64,000 bases of DNA from Brachypterus glaber (GCA_958510825.1 OY294044.1:68800357-68864356); one strand, 5' to 3'; numbered from the stretch's first letter, positions 37,972 through 50,353 are shown. Numbers and translations: made by a program. The notes: generated by a model from the sequence alone, not told the origin.

Positions 37972-38295
37972 ACCCCTGACAATATATTATACATTTAGTG
38001 ACATCTTTTTAATGTTTGCCACATATTTTGTTTTGAAGAAAACATGTTTTATAATTCTTTAAAATATTCGGCGGTAGGCAGATAGTGGTTGGGGACACTC
38101 ATTTTTACAGTTTATTTTTTATTAATATATTAAAAAAAATCACTATTTGATTTAAAACCTCAGTTTAGAAAAATTACTTCATTTCTAATAAAGAAAGCAA
38201 TAGGGTTCCGCGGAAACCTAATTAAAGAACAAAATAGACTATTTTAAATACGTCATGAAAAAGCATTCGATTGATTGTATACAGTATGGTATATT

Positions 38296-38539
38296 CAACG
38301 AACTAATAACTCTTCTTTCTAGAATACACATACCATTAAAATAAAGTATCGCCAACATCTCTGTTTGTAAACAAATAGTATGTATATTCAGGCCTGAACA
38401 ATAACAGTTACCAGTAACTGGTATTGTTGTCTCTGTTAGAACAAAGATGTGCGAGTAAGACAGACGAATGTTGCCGACGTTTTTGTCAGTTTTAACGAAT
38501 GAAATGCCTATTCTAGAGAGAAGAGTTATTAGTTCGTTG
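38296..38539 (+). mobile_element. hAT-like MITE, copy 1
   Basis: This 244-bp element has inverted ends CAACGAACTAATAACTCTTC and GAAGAGTTATTAGTTCGTTG... ending at 38539. It is flanked by the perfect 8-bp direct repeat GGTATATT (38288-38295 and 38540-38547). Eight-base target duplications are typical of hAT elements. The copy at 54235-54488 is inverted relative to it. Confidence 0.85.
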
Positions 38540-38547
38540 GGTATATT

Positions 38548-41500
38548 ACATACATTATTAGAAGAAAATTAAGGTATTAGTGATACTTCTGTTTGAATCT
38601 TGTAACATTGCAAGTATAATAATACTCAATAAACATGTTTAATTAAAAAAAAAATCAATATTTCAAGTTCAATTAGTACTTGAAATTAGTATTGGTTCTA
38701 TTTTTTATTATTTTTAGTATTTTCAATATTCAGTAAAATATCTGTTTTCCATCTTTCATTCAAATTTCTCAATACAAGAAATTTTATTATTTAAACTAGT
38801 CACTTTTACATGATTCAAGTTTTAACCCATTTCTAAGTTACGTATTCAACTTTAATCCAGCAAAACATTTGATTTAAGTACTTAACATGCATGCTACAAA
38901 CTTTTAAGCCACTTGATCCGAATATTACATAATTGTTACAAGTAATCATTTCTCTGTGTGTAGGGCACGAACCAGCCTTTCGGAGAGTCGTTAAAATCAC
39001 GATAATGTCGCTCTAAATACATGTTAAATCGACAAACCAGATATTGTAGTAATAATGCATTATTATACCTATTCATAAACGCATAAGCAGTTTGGAAAAA
39101 TAATGAAAACTAGGTTACTTGATTCGTAATGAATGTATTTCTTTGTATGATTGATCATTACCTTCAATTGAGACAGGCTTAACTAATAGATAGCTATTTT
39201 TCAGCTTTCGCGGATGACTTTAAACAACCTGGATTTTTTCATTATATGACAAGAAAATTAATTTTATTGATGAAGTATAAAAACGCGAAAATTGAGAAAA
39301 TTATGAAAGTTTGAAGCTAATTGATTAGTTGTTACTAATCGCCTTAAGAAAAAACTATTTCTTAATATTGAAATTGGTCCTATTTTAATATTACTATTTA
39401 TTTTAATATTTATTTTTAGTTTGTTCTTCATTATATTCGTATTTTTCCTGTAAGGTGAACGGGTGTAAATGTAACATATTTTTTAAGTTTGACGGCTTAA
39501 GAGTAATGTCACTAGGTCACTTAAGTCCAGTTGACTTTCCAACACAACCTTGCAATGTTGCATCCTGTAGCAACTACAGTTTTAAAAATTTCAAGTCGAG
39601 TTATTTTCTCAGGGGTGCTACGAAGCTCACTTTTTTTGGGAGGGAGACATATCCCAACTTAAAATACAGAAATTACCCAACTTCAAAAAAAAAGTTACCC
39701 CTGGCAGAAAAAAAAGGCCTCACCTCTGAAAAAATTCCCAACAGAAAATTTTGATGACGAACATTTTCCGTTAGATTTCAATACATAATACACAATAAGC
39801 AGCGCATTATTACAATTACCCCTTAATTAAGTTTCCCCCCATTATCTTACCTATAATATAATGAGATTCAGTTCCATATAAAAACATCACGGATACGGCG
39901 TATTTATTGCTAATAAAAATATTTTTTTAAATTAAAACAAAGCACCTCATTTACATTTGTAAATAAATATGGAAAGTAAGTTTGCTTTGTGCCTTTATAA
40001 CACAAACTTCCTTAGTTATTAATTCACACCCAGCGCAAGCACAGATACCTATAGTAAATCAAGCGATTGTATGATATTAGACAGACATATAATTATAATA
40101 CTCTCCGTATATTAAAACATTAGTGCGCCAAAAAATCCTTTATACATTTTTTTTCCATTTGCAAAACGTGTTCCAAAGTGAACTTTATATAAAGCAAATA
40201 GAGAATAGAATATTAAAACATTAGTATCATAATGGATGTTTTTGGTGCAAGCGTCTAATATATGTTTGAAAAAAATGTTTTATTGTCTTCTTTCTATTTA
40301 TGGCTTTGGCTGTAAGCCATATCAGCCAGTGGTTTTCTTGTACTATTTTTCATTCTTGTTTTTGATTTTGTATTACTTTTATTACAGATGTTTTATAATA
40401 CTTTTTTCTATATTCGTTAAATTAATTTTTAGGTTAACTTTAAGTTTTCAGTTGTTTTTAACGTTGTTTCAAAGTTGCATTTTGTGAAACTCGTTTGGAA
40501 CATCAAAATGAACTTCATCCAAGATTGAATTTTTTTATCTAGGGACTGGGGTGCATAAAATGGTTTAAAATACCTTTCTAACTACCGGGACTAAAACGGT
40601 ATTTTAATCACTTTTTTTGCGGTACTAAACCTACTATTTTACTTTCGCATCTTTTTTATTTGGATTGCAATAAAGTTTGAATAGCCTCTTTTTCCTGTTT
40701 CTTAATAACCACGGGGTCAGTTTGGATTATTTCATTAAAATCCATATTTTTTATTGCTTTTTCTTGAAAACTTAGTAAAATTTGTTCTAACAGCGTGCCA
40801 CATTTAAAATACTGCGGACATATTGAAAAAACAATTTAAAACGCAAACCTGTCATTTCGCGATTCATGGATATTTTGATTTAATTTTAAAAGAAATTGCA
40901 AAAATGGATTAGTTGGTTTTGAATACACATTTTAATTTAAATTTAATGTAAATAAAGTTGTCGGTCGTGCAAAATGAATTATATACCTCAGGAGATGTTA
41001 ACTATGTTTATACGCAACTGTATATGTAATACATACATTATATGTATTAATAAAGTTTGGGAAGTATGTGATTACTATGTGATTTCTTGTCCCACTGTTT
41101 TCCACGCCTGGACCTCTGTTATGAAAAATAGAGACCAGTAAACTAATTATTACTGGTCTTCAATTTAAATCATAAATCTTCGCTAGATGGCACCACCGAT
41201 TAAAATATCATTATTAATGCTTAAAGGAAGATGGCTGAACTGCTATTGTCATGATAAACACGAACATAATCTAATACATTTCGTTTAAAAAACTTAAATG
41301 TACAGTTTTAGGCAATGGTTTTTACTTTTGAGACTGAGAAGGATAATATGTGTTATAAACGGTGCCTTGTGAGCTATCAAAAAATGTTTTTTGTGGTTGT
41401 TTATTTGTGTTACGCGTATGTGGAACTTCAGTTAATAGTGCTTTTCTTGTGAAATGCAGGAAAAAATATTTGTCCCAATTGCGAAAATCAAAAATATTGA

Positions 41501-42857
41501 GATCCATAATTTAACGTACGTATAAAAAAAAAATAAAAAAATATTTGTGGTAAATATGAAAAGAACTAAAAAACTAAGTATTATAGTATTATTTTCTTTA
41601 TTTGAATGCAAACATCTACGTTTCAAAAAAAATTAGTACCTTATTTTTAAATAAAAACAGTTGCGAATAAAATAGTATACAGGTCTCCCGGAAAATGGTA
41701 GTTTTCCTCGAGCTATAAATGGTCTCGGAAAAGTACTATTTTCCGAGTCGACCTGTAATCTACTATTACTCCCTTGATATATAAATAACTATTATATAGG
41801 TTCCAGAATGACAATAAACAATATAATACTCGCCTAGGCGGCTTAGAAGGAATAGGAATAGCGCTTGAGTGACAAGGGGAGGGGGGACCGAGCACAGGTG
41901 GCGTAAACCGTAATTATTGGGAAATGATAAGTTTCCCATTTCCCATTTAAGTATGTCTTGAATTTTTTAGGAAAATATACTTGTAAATTACAATGTAATG
42001 AAAACTTAAAACAATATACCTTTAAAATTTAAAGTATACTTATGTTTGCGAAGCATTTTATATTTTCACGGTTTGTTAATATACCTAGATATATTTCTAT
42101 ACAAATTTTAATTACACGGATTGACATTAAAAGCTAGAAATAATTTGCATACGAATAAAATGAGATAATAATAATTATTATAAATAGGTAATAGGTCAAT
42201 TAGTAAATGTAAATATCTACAATATTACTATGTCTGTATGTTACGTTCAGAAATCGTAATAAATTATGATTACTTTGGCCTTTGCATATAAGAAAATGAT
42301 AGTTCTTGTTGCAACCTCCAACAAACTGTAAAATTTTTGTAAGAGTAATTGATTTCTTCCTGAGTCTAGAAGATCCTTCTTGGTATTGCGCACTAAAAAT
42401 CATACTTTTTTACAGGAACTATTTTTTATAAACTTAATTCGCAAAAATATCAATACTTACAATAATAAAATAATAACTTTAAAACTGCCATTTCCATTTA
42501 GCCGGAGATGTATTTGAACCATTTTCAAATTACCCTAAAATTTTGGGCTTATTCTCGAAAAGATATAACATATTGTAATACATTGGTACGTCTATTCGCA
42601 ACTAAATCAAACACTTTTATATATCTATCCTACAGGCTCCTAACATTAACAAAAATTTCATCATCACTAGTTAACAAGTTATCACACGAGTCCTGAAAGT
42701 TATTAAAAGCAACTTATCCTATCCAAGGTCCCGTATTTGGTCTACTCTCCGGAAGATATAAAATTACTGTATCAGAAGCCTTTAATTAGTCAAATAATCA
42801 ATTCTGTAGATTTTCACGTTATCAATTATCAATCAATTTCAACATCACAATTGGTTA
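38548..42857. other. No gene recognised
   Basis: AT-rich sequence, including one 'GATGACTAAAAAAGG' family member near 39590-39760 and a GGAAAATGGTAGTTTTCC/CTCGGAAAAGTACTATTTTC hairpin near 41690-41745. Open frames of 60-99 codons show no domain or codon bias. ssh upstream exons were sought here and not found. Confidence 0.5.
39590..39765. repeat. 'GATGACTAAAAAAGG' family repeat, copy 4
   Basis: Contains CCCCTGGCAGAAAAAAAAGG, CCTCACCTCTGAAAAAATTC and AAAATTTTGATGACGAACAT, the marker words of the family, preceded by GGGGTGCTACGAAGCTCAC. Confidence 0.55.
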
Positions 42858-43097
42858 TATGAGGGGGTCAGTGGAAAAGTGGTACAAGTGCACTTGTATT
42901 ACTTATTCACTATCGATAAAACAGGTTTTGTTTAGAGATAACTTTTCTGTACACAAGATGTCGCTACCAAGCGTAACTAGCACTTGTATCAATGTACTTT
43001 AAACATGAAAGAAACTATAAATTTTCTACGCAGATTTTTACTTTTACTTATTTTTTTGAAACAATCACTTGTACCACTTTTCCACTTACCCTCTCAT
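42858..43097. mobile_element. Foldback MITE just upstream of the first visible ssh exon
   Basis: The arms ATGAGGGGGTCAGTGGAAAA plus GTGGTACAAGTG and the inverse CACTTGTACCACTTTTCCAC plus CCCTCTCAT bound 240 bases, flanked by TAT on both sides. It lies about 220 bases before the exon acceptor and so inside the upstream intron. Confidence 0.7.
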
Positions 43098-43321
43098 ATC
43101 AGTCCTAAAAGTGGTTTAAAGCTACTGAATGTACCGTTACTTGCCCTACTGTATCAAATGCCTTTAATAAGTCAGTTAATCAATCCTACACATTAAAAAT
43201 ATTTTTGATCCTTTCTCCAAACTAGCTCTTTCTATAGGATTCAGTTTTCCTCATTTCTCTCATTTGTAACTCTATCTGACCAGAGATATTTTAATTCTAA
43301 TTGTTCTCTTTATTTTTCCAG

Positions 43322-43544
43322 GTCCGCCCTGCAAACTTTGCACAAGGTGAGCGCCAAAGCCCGCGACCAGAACTACTTCCAGGGTGGCATGACGCACGGC
43401 TGGGTCAACTATTATGAGACGAAAATCGAATCGGACCGGTCCTGTCTCAACGAGTGGCACGCCATGGATAATTTGGAATCGAAACGGCCCCCCTCGCCCG
43501 ACTCCATTCGTACCAAACCCACCCAAAGGGAGGAAACCGAAAAG
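43322..43544 (+). CDS. ssh: ssh exon: end of SSH-N domain
   Basis: The acceptor is a pyrimidine tract ending in CCAG just before 43322; the donor is AAG|GTAATA after 43544. The leading G completes a split codon, probably Trp (TG|G) by comparison with the remembered family sequence. The next residues read SALQTLHKVSAKARDQ, then an ESDRSCLNEW block and a Pro-rich PPSPDSIR linker. The exon ends on a codon boundary. It is GC-richer than the flanking DNA and has many CpGs, unlike the surrounding AT-rich repeats. Confidence 0.93.
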
Positions 43545-46500
43545 GTAATAAAAAAACTTTAGAGTGAATACCTTGTCATTTTTATATATTTTTAATTTTC
43601 TTGTTCCTTTTTCTTTATTATTGTTTCTTTTTTTGGAATAAGGCACAATATCATACATAAAAACTTTTATTATTTTTTTTTGACATTTATTGACAACACA
43701 CAACTAAACTTCTATGTTTTATGTTTGTTTTTAACCTCGTACTATTCTACTTAATTAAGCATCCCCTAAGTCCTAAATAATATGATGATTTTTTTAAATT
43801 ACAAAATTAGGGAACGTTCAAGTATTACGTAACGCAAATGGTACCAAAATTCATACACTTCATACCCCAGTTCTCGCGTTATTATAGATTATAGAGATTT
43901 CATATTTTGGCTCCCCCCCCCTAATAGGGGGTGTGTTAGGGGGGTAGCCAAAATATGAAATATTTACAGCCTTGAATAACGCTAGAACAGAGGTATGAAG
44001 TGTATGAATTTTGGTACATTTTGCGTTACGTAATACTTGAACGTTTCCTTAGGGCAGAAAATATAATTTTAGGTAATCATATATTTATCTTTTAACTCAA
44101 CGCTATTTAAAAACGAAAAATCAAATTTACGCCTTTTTAAGTAAATTTTGACTTTGGAAGTGTTAATGCTAAAAATAATGTTTATTTACGTTCTACTTGG
44201 TATTAAACACACATTTGGGTTTATTATTGTTCACATTACAACACTAGTGCTTTTTAAATATATTAAGAAACCCTCATTTTGACAGTACCTTTTTGTGTTG
44301 TCAAGTAAATGTCAAGATATTTATTTTTTTCCGGCTTCTGAAGCTTTTGGCTGAAGAACGTAGATAAAATAGTACATATCGCCTAGTAAATACCGAAACA
44401 TCGTATCTGAAAAATGGGAACTTGCTAGAAACTAGAAACTATTATTTTTTATGGAATTAGTAGGGTAGTAATTTATATGAATAAGAACTTATTCTTGTTT
44501 ATATGTAATTAATAAAGTTCTAAATAAATACCTTATTAATTGTTTAAAAAAGGATAATTTGTTATACCTATTAAGTGGTCATTTTTCAGATACGAAGTTT
44601 CGGAATTTACAAGGCGATATATGAAATTGTCTGCGACTGGCTTTTAGTGCACTCGGACGATTTTTTCACTCCACTGGCGTCGCGTCGCCACGCGTCGTAG
44701 AAAAACTCTCATTCTGCACTTAAAGCTCTCAAACTAATTTCATAATATACTAATTTAATTTGTTTTTGAGCTGGTTTGTTTACTTTTCCATATGGGGCAT
44801 TTTTTAATGGCCTATAGGAAAAATGCATAACATATTTATTTATATAAAAAGAGATATTTCTTGCAGTAAAACTGCGAAGATTCAGTATTAAAAAGTTATA
44901 GGGGCAATAATATATTTTTTAAATTCCGAATTTAGCATAATATTCATATTATGATAATAATAATATCCAAATATAAACTATTAATTTGACACCCTTGTAA
45001 CCTATTGTTATTATTATTATTTAACAGGTCATTCGAGCTACTCTTAAAGAAATCATGATGTCGGTGGATTTGGACGAAGTGACGAGCAAAGTAATTAGGA
45101 GCAGGCTTGAGGAGGAGCTGGACATGGATCTGGGGGAGTACAAGTCGTTCATCGACCAGGAGATGTTGGTCATTCTGGGTCAGATGGACGCTCCCACAGA
45201 GATTTTCGACCACGTTTATTTGGGCTCCGAGTGGAACGCTTCCAATTACGAGGAATTACAAAGAAATGGGTAAGAATATATTTAATAATGTGTATTTTTA
45301 CAAGTTTAACTGTATGAGACAAATCGCGCACATTCTCCATTCGCGCATATTCGTGACATATCAGATAAATATATAAAACTTGTTTGAAAATCACCAACTT
45401 ATTTTGTTTTTGTTTTTAGTGTTGGCCATATCCTAAACGTCACCAGGGAGATCGATAATTTCTTCCCGGGGACCTTCGACTACCTGAACGTACGAGTCTA
45501 CGATGACGAAAAAACGGACCTACTGAAACACTGGGACGACACCTTTAAATACATCACAAAAGCAAGAGAAAACGGCTCCAAAGTGCTGGTGCACTGCAAA
45601 ATGGGAGTCTCGCGGTCAGCCTCCGTAGTCATAGCCTACGCGATGAAAGCCTACAACTGGGATTTCAGTACGGCACTGCAACATGTCAAAGTGAAGAGGA
45701 GTTGTATTAAACCTAACACGAGTTTCTTGTCTCAACTGGAAACTTACCAGGGTATCTTAGATGCTATGAAAAACAAAGAAAAATTACAGAGATCGAAGTC
45801 TGAAACTAATCTGAAATCACCAGGGAGTACAAAAACGGAAAAAGTTATAGCTGGGAGTGAACCTACACCTATTATTCAAGCACTTTCCAAGTCTTATGAT
45901 GTACAAACTTCTGGTCAAGACTTGCGATACTTAGGTGCTAGACCTAAGTCTTGGTCACCAGATAATCTCGAAACAAACGAGCTGCTTCAAGTCAGCAAAT
46001 CTTCCCCAGTATTCTTATCTTTAGAAGATTTAAGTCAAAAGTCTTCTTCAAAAGAATCCGTGAAGAGTCAACAAATGGATGGCAAACCCTCTTCCTTGCC
46101 CCGTCACGTGTTAATGCCCTGTGATAACGGGGAATCCTACAGCGTTTCCCCCAACCAAATTGTCCACTTACCTGGACATCACAATGAAAGCGAAACTGTA
46201 AGAGATAGAGTGGCAGCGATGGATAAAACGAGGAAAAGCAAGGCAAAGATGGTGCTTAACCTTTCAGCTAAGTTTGAATCAGAAGCATTAACAGAAGAAA
46301 GTTCCTGTAAAGTGGAGGAAGGAAACATGGCGCAGTCGCGGTTAAAACAGGATATTTGGGATCCAGGAGAGAATCAGCACAAGGATAGTAATCTAAAGAC
46401 AGTAAGCAACAGTACAAGTGACGCCTGTGATAGTTTAAGTGAAAGTCAGACAAAAATAACAACTACAGTTTGGACCTGTTCAACAGTGTTAAAAAACGTG

Positions 46501-48042
46501 ACTCAAAGTCCTGTGCCCGTTAGTAATAATAGTTTAAATAAAGTTCCTGAATCTCAGACTAGACCTGTTAAATCGGTGGCCCTTCGTAAAGATAGTGACG
46601 TGTTTTCTAACCAGTTGGATCGCGTGTTTGATCGGGAGGAAAAAAAACAACAGAGGTTGTCGATGACGCCTATAATGCCTTCTTCGGTGCCGGAGTTGAG
46701 TTCTAGTGATGACAAGACGGACAAAACGCCCTCTAGACAAAGCTCGTGGAGCTCCTACGATAGCGCGGTAGGGATGAGCTATCCGAACGATAGCTCCTCG
46801 GATATGCTTTCCAGACATAGCTCTTGGGGCTCCGGGGACACCCGGACACTGCCTTCGAGAAATAGTTCCTGGGGGAGCTATGATATACGCCCCAGAGGAC
46901 AGATTCATTACATTAATGAAAAAGGTGAGAAAGTTTCTAATTCGAATGGAAATACCTCAGAATTATTTGACAGTTCGTGCGGTGAAAAAGACGATTTACC
47001 TTGGGTTGGTACGGTAAAAAGATCCAAACAAAAAATCGAAAATCGGTCAGACAACTCTGGGGGTTTAGTAAAATCGCCTTCTTCGGAAACATTATTGTTT
47101 GATTTCATTACAGACAATGATAAACCCGTAGAAGCTATCAACATGAAGCTCGTGGAATCGTTTGAAGGACAGAACTCTAGTGCCATATCGGAAAAAATAG
47201 ACATTCCCAATGATGACCACAAGTCCCAACAATGCATATCGCGGTTGTCTATTAGTGCACCGGAACCTTCCTCCATGGAGTTACTGACTCAAGAAGGAAC
47301 TTTTTCTCGCTCAGCTTCGAATGTATCAAACATGGGAAAACTGCCAAAAAACGCTTCAAGTTCAGTGATCAGTACTGCCCAATGTTCTTCAGTTAAACAG
47401 CATCGAACATATTTAGAAAATCTTCACAAAGACTCACTTCCTCTGACTAAAAAGAATGATGACACGTTGGATAATTCAAATAGCCAATTTGGTAAAGTGA
47501 GAAATTTGAAAATGGAATTTGAAGCCAAATCTAGCACAAATATTGACTTAAATAACACTAGTAATCCTGAAATAGTTAATGAACCTACTAATAAACCGAA
47601 AAGAACTGGTAGCCTTCCTACATCACCAGTAAGCCTGCACCAAAGTAAAGAGAGCAAAGAAAAGCAAACAGAAAGCGGTGTTAAAGGTTTGAGAGGAATA
47701 TTCGAAAACAACAAAGAAGACAGTCAAATACCTTTACGACAGAAAAACAAACCTTTTACACAGAATAGAAACGGCAGGTTTTCATGCATAGAGGTTGTTT
47801 CTATGGAAAAAACTCCCTGGATAGCCCAAACTCTAATCTCCAACATAAACAAAAACTCCGAGGAGGGAGAGTTTAAGAGGCCCCCGAAAGCTCCTGTTGT
47901 AAGGACTACCACTCCAAACATGGTTAAAGCAACCGTAATTGCAACCGCTGTCAAAAAGCAACAACAATATGGCAAAAGCCATCCTCTAGCTAAAATTAAC
48001 ATCAAACCAAGAAACAATAATCCTGTTTATAACACTATGTAA
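43322..48042 (+). CDS. ssh: Slingshot protein phosphatase, 3' three coding exons (partial gene)
   Basis: Slingshot removes the inhibitory phosphate from cofilin/ADF and so promotes actin-filament turnover in the cytoplasm. The coding parts are 43322-43544, 45028-45269 and 45420-48042. They join in frame through GT-AG introns and give about 1028 residues ending at a TAA. Numbered from the first visible residue, the order is: end of the SSH-N region (1-74), a DEK_C-like segment (about 75-130), the dual-specificity phosphatase core (about 130-270) with catalytic Cys214 and Arg220 in HCKMGVSR and a candidate general acid Asp183, then a long Ser/Thr-rich, low-complexity tail. The run KNKEKLQRSKSETNLKS after the catalytic core is also what I recall from insect Slingshot. 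The first visible exon starts on the third base of a codon, so earlier coding exons must exist; none was recognised in the window. Identification rests on remembered family sequence and is strong. Confidence 0.95.
43807..44051. mobile_element. TTA-flanked foldback (PIF/Harbinger-like) in an ssh intron
   Basis: TTA at both edges encloses ends GGGAACGTTCAAGTATTACG and CGTAATACTTGAACGTTTCC. Inner arms TTTCATATTTTGGCT/AGCCAAAATATGAAA pair around a C/G-tract loop. A right end of the same family occurs at 22735-22765. The 3-bp TTA duplication suggests PIF/Harbinger. Confidence 0.7.
44376..44622. mobile_element. 'ATATCGCC' MITE, copy 2
   Basis: The ends ATATCGCCTAGTAAATACCG and CGGAATTTACAAGGCGATAT invert one another, with CGTATCTGAAAAATG/CATTTTTCAGATACG just inside. 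It matches 14528-14770. Confidence 0.75.
45028..45269 (+). CDS. ssh: ssh exon: DEK_C-like domain and start of phosphatase core
   Basis: The exon follows a TTAACAG acceptor and ends at ATGG|GTAAGA, leaving two bases of a Gly codon that the next exon completes. It encodes the stretch MMSVDLDEVTSKVIRSRLEE, a helical DEK_C-type segment, and then DAPTEIFDHVYLGSEWNASN, the first strand and helix of the dual-specificity phosphatase fold. Two other frames are open here over 70-90 codons, one on each strand; they are shadows of this exon. Confidence 0.94.
45270..45419 (+). other. ssh short intron
   Basis: This 150-bp intron is bounded by GTAAGA and TTTTTAG. It splits a Gly codon (GG|T) inside the phosphatase domain, and the reading frame is restored exactly across it. 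Confidence 0.9.
45420..48042 (+). CDS. ssh: ssh terminal exon: catalytic core and long regulatory tail
   Basis: This 2.6-kb last exon begins after TTTTTAG and contains the active site (Cys codon 45595-45597, Arg codon 45613-45615). The tail of about 750 residues is rich in Ser, Asn and Lys with no clear fold. Between about 46730 and 46880 it holds three spaced copies of an SRxSSWxS motif (SRQSSWSS, SRHSSWGS, SRNSSWGS), plausible kinase or 14-3-3 sites by analogy with other Slingshots. It ends with NNNPVYNTM and TAA. Several open frames of 60-125 codons on the opposite strand are shadows created by codon bias. Confidence 0.95.
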
Positions 48043-48291
48043 TGCTCAAATTACGAAAAAAGGCTGTGACTCTACAGGATATTTCAAGACTTTTGTGCTA
48101 CACTGGTAACTTTCTGGTAATTTTGTAAGAAACTACTTCAATAATACAAAGTATTCTAAATTGATATTTATTAATTTTTTACTTGCTATAACTCTTGACT
48201 GCTTTAATCACTTATTACTCAAGTTTTTAATACTTGACAAGTAGCATTTTGGTTAAATTAAAACTATTTACAGTAAACTCTAAAGACTATA

Positions 48292-48297
48292 AATAAA
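48292..48297 (+). promoter_or_regulatory. Candidate ssh polyadenylation signal (AATAAA)
   Basis: This is the first AATAAA after the ssh stop codon, 250 bases downstream. A second lies at 48533-48538. Which one is used, and so the 3' UTR length, cannot be told from sequence alone. Confidence 0.4.
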
Positions 48298-48715
48298 TTT
48301 GCCATATACATATTTTGGCATTTGAGCAAATGGCTTTGAAGTATTTGGATCAAAGCGTTCATAAGTTATAAACTGAATTCTTTGTTTTCCTGTTTTGAAT
48401 TTCTTTTTAATTTTCGGAAAGTCTTGTATTTTTCAGTGTTTTCCATACATTTTTGGCACACAAGTTTTGGCATATGATGTATTTGTTTTTTTTTATATTA
48501 ACAATTTTATTTTGCTCCACTCAAATTTTGACAATAAACAGTTTATTTTCAAGAAAAATATTTATCAAGAGGCTGATTTTGTGCAGTCTGCTTTTGATTG
48601 GAGTATTTATACATTTTTTAATAAATCTTTGCTTTGTTTATATTTTTTTTGAACTATTTATTATATTTTGTATAAAATTTCAGTAAGCTAGAGTATATTT
48701 AAATGGGCTTTATCA

Positions 48716-49331
48716 GTTAGGCTCCAGATAAGCGGATATTTCTTTTTACGTTTAAAACGGTTTTAGCTGATCTGGCTATCCAACCAATACAGTCCGCTGC
48801 AAAGTGCGTTTAGAACCGTCTTAATATGCGTTATTTGACCCATAAACATGAAATAAGTAATTTAATTTTAGCGAATCAAAAAAAAAAAACCCTAACCCCA
48901 TTTGCAAAAAAAATATGAACATCTAAAAAGGGGGCCCCTGTCCCTTAGTAGTGGGCTATAATTTTTTAAACATTTTTATCATTATTTTCAGTCTATTTTA
49001 AAACAAAAAATACCACAAAATAATTAAGTTTAACTTTTTGGGTCAAATACCCCATAGTGCGTCTATGTCTTAACACTTTACAATAAAGTTAACCTTTTCA
49101 GATTATAAACATCCCTAATTCTTAAATACCTAAGTAAAAAAATCACAAAAAGATTAAAAAACACTATTTGAATTTGTCACCTAATAAGCGGTTTTTCAGC
49201 ACTTCCTAAAATACCCTGGCGAGAAAATTTAATATTACAAAAATGTGTGATAATGTTTTTTTAGAAATGCCTTGTACAAGGCATACCACTTTCTGAAACA
49301 AAAATCCGCTTATTTTATGAACCTTACCCGA
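48716..49331. mobile_element. Old diverged foldback element
   Basis: AGGCTCCAGATAAGCGGAT on the left and ATCCGCTTATTTTATGAACC on the right are inverted. TGCGTTATTTGACCCA faces TGGGTCAAATACC further in. It is much more diverged than the other foldbacks. It lies in or just beyond the possible ssh 3' UTR. Confidence 0.45.
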
Positions 49332-50353
49332 TATGTTTCATTAAAATATTAATAATAAATTTTGTTAATTTTTATATTATTACAGGATATTTAACATCCT
49401 GTATATTTTTGACACAACAAAGCTCTATAACTGCTCATATAACAAAAAAAATAAAATAAAAATATTGTTGATATATGAATGACAGAAAAGATCTGTTGGA
49501 TAAAAGTTTAAAACTAGAATAAAAAAACTCAAAATAGATTTAAAGTTAAAAATTAATAATTTTAAATTATGTATAGAAAGTCTCTCTGTTGCTATAGTTG
49601 TAAATAATAATTAAAAAAGCTTTAAGCGGCAAAAACATATTTAGTGAAAAAATGAGTATAAAAAATATTCATTTTAGCTTTTTGTAAATAGCAAATATAC
49701 GTTTTGAATTTTATAAATTTTCTTATTGATGTTTTCTGCATAGCTTAAGTGAAAAAAATGTTTATATTAATTTTACATTATAGATCATTTACATTTTTTT
49801 TTTTGTATTTTAAAGCAGTGATACCCCCAAAAATTGTTTTAGTGTTTTGCATAAACTATTTAGGAGGCTGAGGCAGAATTACTGTTCATAGATCAAAAGA
49901 TATATAGGTTTCCAGAGATAAACTAGTAGTAAGAGGTGAAAATTTGCTTCAAACCAGTCTCAGGACACTTAAAATCAAAATATAAACTATGTTTTCAATA
50001 AAAAACTATTTTTTTTTATAGATTGACACTAAAACAAGTATTCGAAAATTTGACCAATATTTTAATTTAAATGTTGGTCATATTTTGCAATTGTCATGTT
50101 TCACTTTAAAAGGCATCCTAAATTAACTTCAAAAGAATATAACAAAAAATTATAAATATTTTGAACAAAAAATATATAAAACGGACGTTTAAAGTTAACT
50201 AAGTTGTTGTGTGCAAATGTCTACTTTCTGCCACAAAATAATGTATATAAATATATGACATATCGTCATTTTATGATGACATATCATTTTATGATGATAT
50301 ATAAATCGTCAAAGACCGATTTTAGAAAACAGTTTATCACACAATCAAGTCGT

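Larger units (their letters stand above)
43545..45027 (+). other. ssh intron with two MITE insertions
   Basis: The intron is about 1.5 kb and bounded by GTAATA and TTAACAG. It contains the TTA-flanked foldback at 43807-44051 and an ATATCGCC-ended MITE at 44376-44622. A short CpG-rich patch lies near 44640-44700. I see no exon in it. Confidence 0.8.

Noticed and set aside
43272..43703. 143-codon minus-strand frame
   Set aside because: It is antisense to the ssh exon at 43322-43544; the open frame comes from that exon's codon usage.
45992..48017. Several minus-strand frames of 64-124 codons
   Set aside because: All are shadows of the ssh terminal exon.
17667..48042. SAM-like exon at 17667-17733 as an alternative first exon of ssh
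   Set aside because: The donor leaves one base of a codon whereas the ssh exon at 43322 needs two, so direct splicing would shift the frame.
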